Origin: SCTG01 sp036005325
GTDB lineage: Bacteria; Nitrospirota; Nitrospiria; Nitrospirales; NS-4
Direction of reading: 5' to 3'
NCBI GenBank assembly: GCA_036005325.1
Contig: DASYQR010000010.1
Coordinates: 1 to 10,054, forward strand
DNA length: 10,054 nucleotides
Shown: piece by piece, positions 5,611 through 10,054 of the stretch
How positions within the stretch are numbered: the first letter of the stretch is position 1
Layout of the letters: each line of letters starts with the position of its first letter
The notes under the pieces: generated by a model
What the model was told of the DNA's origin: nothing
The model's input: only the letters and a program-made list of their open reading frames with translations
Databases searched by the model: none
Position numbers and translations under genes: made by a program

Positions 5611-6441
5611 ATGGCGCAACCGTATCCGACTCATACCCATCCGCATCACGCCGACCACCACCACGGCGAACCGCTGATCCGGTTCAACCACGCGACGTTT
5701 TCATACTCGCACGGGCCGGCCTTGGAAGACATCACACTGGAAATCGCGGACGGCGAGTTCATCGGCGTCATCGGCCCGAACGGATCCGGTAAGACCACTC
5801 TGCTGCGGGCCATCCTGGGACTCATGCCGCCGTCGAAGGGCTCGCTGCAGATCTTCGACTGCGCCTGTCAGGAGCTCCGGTGCCATCACCGCGCCCGGAT
5901 CGGCTATCTCCCGCAGAAACGGTTTGTGGACCCCTATTTCCCGATCACCGTCCGCGAGGCCGTGCTGATGGGGCGCAGCGGCGCGATCGGCCTTTGGCGG
6001 TGGCCCGGCGCGACAGACCGCGAAATCGCACGCCAGGCGCTCGAGGACGTCGGCATGGCATCGTTTGAAGACCACCCGCTCGGCGCCCTCTCCGGCGGAC
6101 AGCAGCAGCGCATCTTCATCGCGCGCGCGCTGGCCCAACATCCGCAAATTCTCTTGCTGGATGAGCCGACCACAGGCATCGACACCCCAACCCAGCACAA
6201 CGTGCTCGACCTGATCCGGCGCCTGCACCACGAACTGCACCTGACGATCGTTCTCGTCTCGCACGACATCAACCTGATCGCGCCGCTCGCGGAACGTCTC
6301 GCCCTGCTGAAGACCAGGCTGTATGCCCTCGGAACGGCCAAGGAGGTCCTCACCAAAGAGACCCTGGCCCAGGTGTACGGACCCCAGATCCAGACGACCG
6401 ACACCGGCCACGTCATCGTCGCGGATCACCATCACCCCTGA
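5611..6441 (+). CDS. znuC: Zinc ABC transporter, ATP-binding protein with histidine-rich ends
   Basis: The 276-residue ATPase drives metal import with the permease encoded next to it. Walker A GPNGSGKTT is at 55-63, the Q-loop glutamine at 102 ('YLPQKRF'), the ABC signature LSGGQQQR at 160-167, Walker B ILLLDEP at 180-186, and the switch histidine at 218 in 'LVSHD', so the enzyme looks fully functional. Before the ABC domain lies a histidine-rich segment (THTHPHHADHHH, seven His in residues 8-18), and the protein ends in 'ADHHHP'. These could bind or sense zinc in the cytoplasm; such stretches are more usual in the binding protein of zinc systems. The frame is open far upstream, but that part overlaps znuA and is not expected to be translated. 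ATG 5611 begins 10 nt after the znuA stop; no clear Shine-Dalgarno sequence, so coupling to znuA is likely. Confidence 0.92.
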   Translation: MAQPYPTHTHPHHADHHHGEPLIRFNHATFSYSHGPALEDITLEIADGEFIGVIGPNGSGKTTLLRAILGLMPPSKGSLQIFDCACQELRCHHRARIGYLPQKRFVDPYFPITVREAVLMGRSGAIGLWRWPGATDREIARQALEDVGMASFEDHPLGALSGGQQQRIFIARALAQHPQILLLDEPTTGIDTPTQHNVLDLIRRLHHELHLTIVLVSHDINLIAPLAERLALLKTRLYALGTAKEVLTKETLAQVYGPQIQTTDTGHVIVADHHHP

Positions 6442-6445
6442 GCTC

Positions 6446-7267
6446 ATGGCGGACTTCCTCACTCTCGGCTTTCTGCAACGCGCGCTGGTGGCGGCGGCTC
6501 TCACCGGCGGCCTCTGCTCCGCGATCGGCGTCTTTGTGGTGTTGCGCGGGCTGGCCTTCATCGGAGCCGGGACGGCTCACGCGGCGTTCGCCGGCGTGGC
6601 GCTCGCGTATTTGATCGGCGCGCCGGTCATGCCGCTGGCCGTTGCCTTCGGCCTGAGCACGGCCTGGATCACAGGGCTGCTGGAAGAGCGCGGCCGCATG
6701 AAGCTCGACGTAAGCATCGGGATCTTCTACACCGCCACAATGGCGCTGGCGATCCTGTTCATCGGCCTGATGAAAACCTACAATGCCGAAGTGTACGGTT
6801 ACCTGTTCGGCAGCATTCTGTCGGTGACCAGCGAAGAACTGATGCTGACTGCCGGCCTGGCCGTGCTCGTGGTAGGATCGATCGTGCTGTTCTCGAAGGA
6901 GTTCTTCTTTCTCGCCTTCGATCAGGAAATGGCCGAGGCCTCCGGCGTCCCGGCGCGCCGCTTTTTCTTTCTGCTGCTGACGCTCGTGGCCCTTACCATC
7001 GTCGTTTCGCTTAAGACAGTCGGCGCGATCCTCGTGTTCGCCTTGCTGCTGATCCCGGCCGCGACCGCCTACCAGCTTACGTCCAGCCTGCACCGGATGA
7101 TGCAGTACTCGGTCGGGATCGGCACGCTGGTGTCGGTCATCGGCGTGCTCCTCTCGTTCCAGTTCGACCTGCCGTCCGGTCCCGCCATCGTATTGTTGGC
7201 CACGGGCGTGTTCTTCCTGGCCGTCGCGTTTTCGCCCAAGCGGGCACCCAAACCCGCCCTCTCCTGA
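6446..7267 (+). CDS. znuB: Zinc ABC transporter, permease (ABC-3 family)
   Basis: The 273-residue product is a polytopic inner-membrane protein of the ABC-3 metal permease family (ZnuB/TroC/MntB). About eight or nine hydrophobic segments are visible, starting with 'FLQRALVAAALTGGLCSAIGVFVVL'. Family hallmarks include 'GLAFIGAGTAHAAFAGVALAYL' near residues 35-56, 'GYLFGSILSV' in the middle, 'AEASGVPARRFFFLLLTLVALTIVVSLKTVGAILVFALLLIPAATAYQL' (split here by function: the EASGV loop that contacts the ATPase, then the helix ending in LIPAATA). It forms the channel through which metal from ZnuA enters the cytoplasm. The ATG at 6446 is 4 nt after the znuC stop; the longer open frame beginning at 6323 overlaps znuC and encodes an arginine/proline-rich shadow. 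No Shine-Dalgarno sequence is apparent, in keeping with coupled translation. Confidence 0.92.
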   Translation: MADFLTLGFLQRALVAAALTGGLCSAIGVFVVLRGLAFIGAGTAHAAFAGVALAYLIGAPVMPLAVAFGLSTAWITGLLEERGRMKLDVSIGIFYTATMALAILFIGLMKTYNAEVYGYLFGSILSVTSEELMLTAGLAVLVVGSIVLFSKEFFFLAFDQEMAEASGVPARRFFFLLLTLVALTIVVSLKTVGAILVFALLLIPAATAYQLTSSLHRMMQYSVGIGTLVSVIGVLLSFQFDLPSGPAIVLLATGVFFLAVAFSPKRAPKPALS

Positions 7268-7275
7268 GGCCGCCG

Positions 7276-8598
7276 ATGGAGGAGCGTCCGCCCTACCTCA
7301 AATCCGTCCGCGACCAATACGACGCCTATCCCTATCCGCCCCGCAATCCGGAAGATGAGAAAGTCAGGCTGGAGAATTGCTGGCATGATTTTCTGGAAGT
7401 CATCAATTTCTATTGCTTCAAAGGGAAAAACAATTTCTCGCAGGACTTCCAGGTGCTGGTGGCGGGAGGCGGGACCGGAGACCAGACGATCTTCCTCGCC
7501 GAGCAATTACGGCGCAACCGGAGCGCCCAGGTCGTTCATCTCGACATCAGCGGCACCAGCCTCGCCATCGCCAAACGGCGGGCGGAAGTCCGACGGCTGA
7601 CCAACATCATCTGGCTCCATCGCTCCGTCCTGGAGCTGCCCTCCTTAGGGGTCGGTCCCTTCGACTTCATCGACTGCACGGGGGTCCTGCACCATCTGGA
7701 GGATCCGACGGCGGGACTGCAGGCCTTGCGGTCCGTCCTGAAAGACACCGGCGCCATGTTGATCATGCTCTACGGCAAATACGGCCGGACCGGTGTGTAC
7801 CAGATGCAGGAGTTGCTGCGCCGTATTAACGTCCATGCGGAAGACATGCAGGCCAAGATCGCGAATACCAACGCGGTGCTAAACAGCCTACCAAAAACCA
7901 ACTGGTTCAAACGCGGCGAAGACCTGATCGGCGACCATCGGGAATTCGGAGAAGCCGGCATTGTTGACGTGTTTTTGCATACGAAGGACAGAGCTTTTTC
8001 CGTGGAAGACGTATACAATCTCGTCGAAGGCTGCAACCTGAAGACCATCGAGCTGATCGAGCGGGGACGATACAAATACATGGTCGAATGGTACCTTCGA
8101 GACCCGCATTTGCTGGAGCAGATACACAAGCTTTCCCGCAAAGAGCAGCAGGCCATCGCCGAACTGCTGGCCGGCGATATCATCGTGCACAATTTTTATG
8201 CCGGCAACAACCAGGATACGGTCGCCACGCCTGATGACCTGCGAAACGTCCCGTTCTATTTTCTCTACTCGCCCGGCGACATCGCTGCCATGATCGAGAA
8301 AAAGCCAGGACAGCCCGTCACGATCGAAAGCACGCTGTTTCCTTCGCCCATTGAATTCACGCCGGGCCCATACACCAAGCACATTTTCACGCACCTGGAC
8401 GGTGAGCAGAGCCTCAGGGAGATCTTCGATCAGGTCAGGAAAGATACCAGGCTCACCGAGCAACAACTGAGTAACGACGACCTGCTCAAAGAGTTCAAAC
8501 CGATCTACGAGCGTTTCAACCACGTCGGCTGGATGCTCTTGCGACACAAGTCCGTCGGCAAGTTCCGGTCCTTGGAAGAAATGCAGCGACCGCTCTAA
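7276..8598 (+). CDS. Class I SAM-dependent methyltransferase with long C-terminal extension
   Basis: The 440-residue protein has a Rossmann-type methyltransferase domain at about residues 55-165. Motif I is 'VLVAGGGTGDQT' (60-71), the acidic residue at the end of beta 2 is Asp90 in 'HLDISGTS', motif IV is 'FDFIDCTGVLHHLEDP' (129-144), followed by 'LKDTGAMLIMLYG'. It starts with 'QYDAYPYPPRNPEDE' (14-28), a conserved-looking proline/tyrosine motif preceding the catalytic domain. Residues 170-345 are mostly helical, and residues 365-425 ('KHIFTHLDGEQSLREIFDQV...RFNHVGWMLL') resemble a small winged-helix or PqqD-like module; this is a tentative reading. The substrate is unknown. It begins 8 nt after znuB, with GAGG at 7266-7269 as ribosome binding site overlapping the znuB stop, so it is part of the zinc operon. 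Soluble, no signal peptide or membrane segment. Confidence 0.85.
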   Translation: MEERPPYLKSVRDQYDAYPYPPRNPEDEKVRLENCWHDFLEVINFYCFKGKNNFSQDFQVLVAGGGTGDQTIFLAEQLRRNRSAQVVHLDISGTSLAIAKRRAEVRRLTNIIWLHRSVLELPSLGVGPFDFIDCTGVLHHLEDPTAGLQALRSVLKDTGAMLIMLYGKYGRTGVYQMQELLRRINVHAEDMQAKIANTNAVLNSLPKTNWFKRGEDLIGDHREFGEAGIVDVFLHTKDRAFSVEDVYNLVEGCNLKTIELIERGRYKYMVEWYLRDPHLLEQIHKLSRKEQQAIAELLAGDIIVHNFYAGNNQDTVATPDDLRNVPFYFLYSPGDIAAMIEKKPGQPVTIESTLFPSPIEFTPGPYTKHIFTHLDGEQSLREIFDQVRKDTRLTEQQLSNDDLLKEFKPIYERFNHVGWMLLRHKSVGKFRSLEEMQRPL

Positions 8599-8610
8599 GG
8601 CGGAGGATGA

Positions 8611-9648
8611 ATGGCTGACCTTTCCCGCAGAGAAGCCTGTCAGAGACTCGGCTTGATGGGCATGGCGATCCTTCTGGGCGGCGGCATCGTCTCGCCGAAA
8701 AGCGGCAAGGCCGGCTCCTACCCGCCGCCCCTGACGCCCGAGCAGTTCGAAGAGTTGGTCGGCACGGTGAAGGAGACGAGGGCCAAAGCCGTCGGCACCC
8801 ACGAAGCGACGGCCGATTTCATGCGCCGCTTCGTGAGCTTCTCACCGAGAGTCCTCGCGGCGAAAAGACCGGGCGGCGTGATCGGGTCGGTCTTCGTCGA
8901 TCCGACTCCCAAGGCCATAGAGCTGGCGGTCAATCTCCAAATGACCCGTGGGCGAGGGGAGCCCGCGGTGCTCGAAGACCTTGGCAAGCTGGCGGGTAAG
9001 CACTACTGGCGCCGCCGGCACCGCTACTTCGTCCTCATGGTCCCCAATACGGTCCAGCTGTTCGGCGACAGTATCCATAAGAATCGGTTCCTCCTGCAAA
9101 TGGCTGTCAGTAGCGAGCTGCCCCCTGACAAAATCGTGCAGACGAACCAGGATCTGGAAAGCCTCCTCGGAAGGCAACTGACGTTCGCCCGCCTCATGGT
9201 GAACGGCCTGCCGTCCGGCAACGGGGCCGAAGCTATCCGAAGGAACGACATCTGGATCGACGATCAGGAGGGCAATACGATTCCGGACAAGACCGTCAGC
9301 GTGACACTGGTCAGCGATCTTGTCCGGCTCGAGATGGCCGGGTCGGAAGTCCGCGCGATCACCCCCGCAGATGCCGGAGCGCGCCCCGAAGGGTGGCAAA
9401 ACGTGAGCGAGGAGTACCGCAATTTCGCCGTCGGCCAAATGATTGAGGCCGAGAGCCTCGTCGCCGAGTATGTGCCGCGTAACGCGCTCGAGCAGACCAT
9501 CAAGACCAACATTCTATTGGAGTACCGCCCCCATCTCAGGGAGATCAAGAAACGACTGAATTGGGGCGATTCTCATACCGAGCTGTACGTGTCCCAGAAG
9601 CACGGCAAGGTGGACCTCATCACCCAGCAGATGTTCCTCGACGTTTAG
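8611..9648 (+). CDS. Tat-signal exported protein of unknown function
   Basis: The 345-residue protein begins with SRREACQRLGLMGMAILLGGG, a twin-arginine (Tat) type signal: R6-R7 followed by a hydrophobic core and a likely cleavage near 'GKAGSY' (about residues 32-36). Tat export implies a protein folded in the cytoplasm before transport, often with a bound cofactor, or one that must avoid periplasmic metals. The mature part is soluble and mixed alpha/beta, with 'PPPLTPEQFEELVGTVKETRAKAVGTHEA', a basic 'KHYWRRRHRYFVLM' stretch near 131-144, and an acidic C-terminal half. After the signal (Cys10) no cysteine is seen in the mature chain, so an iron-sulfur or heme-c cofactor is unlikely. I recognise no family. 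GGAGG at 8602-8606 precedes the start, 12 nt after the methyltransferase, indicating co-transcription. No obvious terminator follows; the convergent neighbour's stop is 9 nt away. Confidence 0.75.
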   Translation: MADLSRREACQRLGLMGMAILLGGGIVSPKSGKAGSYPPPLTPEQFEELVGTVKETRAKAVGTHEATADFMRRFVSFSPRVLAAKRPGGVIGSVFVDPTPKAIELAVNLQMTRGRGEPAVLEDLGKLAGKHYWRRRHRYFVLMVPNTVQLFGDSIHKNRFLLQMAVSSELPPDKIVQTNQDLESLLGRQLTFARLMVNGLPSGNGAEAIRRNDIWIDDQEGNTIPDKTVSVTLVSDLVRLEMAGSEVRAITPADAGARPEGWQNVSEEYRNFAVGQMIEAESLVAEYVPRNALEQTIKTNILLEYRPHLREIKKRLNWGDSHTELYVSQKHGKVDLITQQMFLDV

Positions 9649-9657
9649 GAAATTCCT

Positions 9658-10054
9658 TCAGCAGGTCCTTGGACCCGACGAGGCGGGGCGCTGATCTAAC
9701 GCTGTCAGCCAGGTAGTAGTCAGCTTGGCCAGACGTGGAGGCTCATCGAGGATCACTTCCAGCAGCAGCGCGATTTCCGGTGCGCTGATCGCGTAATGGG
9801 GAGCCAGGTACCACCGGGGGATTCCCTTACGCTCATCAGGCTGGGCCGGCTCGAAATAGCCGGTCAGCTCGCCGTTCGCGTACGCGGCCTCAAGGCGATC
9901 TAAAAATTCCTCCAAAGCATCCCAGTCCCACCGCATGGCCGGATTGAAACGATCCGTCGCTTCCAGCTTGTTCCAGATCGCCCACCCGACGAACACGCCC
10001 CAGGTTTCGTTCAGCGCCTCCCAGCCCTCCCGCTCGGTGAGACGCCGTTTCTCA
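9658..10054 (-). CDS. Unrecognised protein, C-terminal fragment (runs off the right edge)
   Basis: On the minus strand the frame is open from the right edge of the window to TGA at 9660-9658, so at least 131 residues are encoded and the true start lies outside. A GTG at 9996 is in frame, but coding continues upstream without interruption ('EKRRLTEREGWEALNETW'), so it is unlikely to be the start. The visible part is soluble, mostly helical and rich in Trp, Leu and acidic residues: 'GWAIWNKLEATDRFNPAMRWDWDALEEFLDRLEAAYANGELTGYF' (shown as adjoining blocks), then 'GIPRWYLAPHYAISAPEIALLLEVILDEPPRL'. No catalytic motif or known domain could be recognised. It converges with the Tat-signal gene, leaving 9 nt between the stops. 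Confidence 0.6.
   Translation of the reverse strand, partial: EKRRLTEREGWEALNETWGVFVGWAIWNKLEATDRFNPAMRWDWDALEEFLDRLEAAYANGELTGYFEPAQPDERKGIPRWYLAPHYAISAPEIALLLEVILDEPPRLAKLTTTWLTALDQRPASSGPRTC

Noticed and set aside
6323..6445. Upstream extension of the znuB frame
   Set aside because: Overlaps the znuC C-terminus and encodes an Arg/Pro-rich hydrophilic stretch unlike any permease N-terminus.
5701..6561. 286-codon minus-strand frame opposite znuC (and 6413-7093 opposite znuB)
   Set aside because: Antisense shadows of well-conserved genes caused by high GC content; no domain or start signal.
9665..9676. GGTCC-TT-GGACC palindrome near the convergent stops
   Set aside because: Two-base loop and no T-run; it also lies in the coding sequence of the minus-strand gene, so not called a terminator.
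1..10054. Search for tRNA, rRNA, CRISPR, transposase, prophage or defence genes
   Set aside because: None seen; the only repeats are the short palindromes listed, and the toxin-antitoxin pair alone does not make a defence island.

Overview
The window is GC-rich, gene-dense bacterial DNA. The gene set and protein style (standalone PGI of the transaldolase/PGI-fusion type, an ABC-type zinc uptake operon, compact genes) suggest an environmental Gram-negative bacterium such as a member of Nitrospirota or a neighbouring phylum. That placement is an impression from protein style, not a result.

Layout. 1-679 (+): the 3' end of a HAD-type nucleotidase-like gene, overlapped by a small secreted six-cysteine protein. 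680-885: an intergenic stretch bounded by a perfect 12-bp inverted repeat (700-711 / 874-885). 886-1356 (-): msrA, peptide methionine sulfoxide reductase. 1482-2315 (+): a HigB/HigA-type toxin-antitoxin operon with a palindrome over its predicted -10 box, followed by a possible 35-codon very basic ORF. 2333-2382: a long stem-loop with a T-run that terminates the leftward operon and also looks like a dispersed REP-type palindrome. 2382-4573 (-): a secreted OB-fold-like protein gene followed by a glucose-6-phosphate isomerase gene. 4686-9648 (+): a five-gene, tightly packed run: zinc-binding protein (znuA), ATPase (znuC), permease (znuB), a SAM methyltransferase with a long C-terminal extension, and a Tat-signal exported protein of unknown function. 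9658-10054 (-): the 3' part of an unrecognised gene running off the right edge.

How they work together. The znuABC part should import zinc (possibly manganese) from the periplasm; the histidine-rich stretch that these systems often carry in the binding protein is here at the two ends of the ATPase. The next two genes follow with gaps of 8 and 12 nt, so they are probably co-transcribed with the transporter. Their connection to metal uptake is unknown and is the most interesting open question here. MsrA (repair of oxidised methionine) and the toxin-antitoxin pair are independent units. No tRNA, rRNA, CRISPR array, transposase or phage gene was seen.
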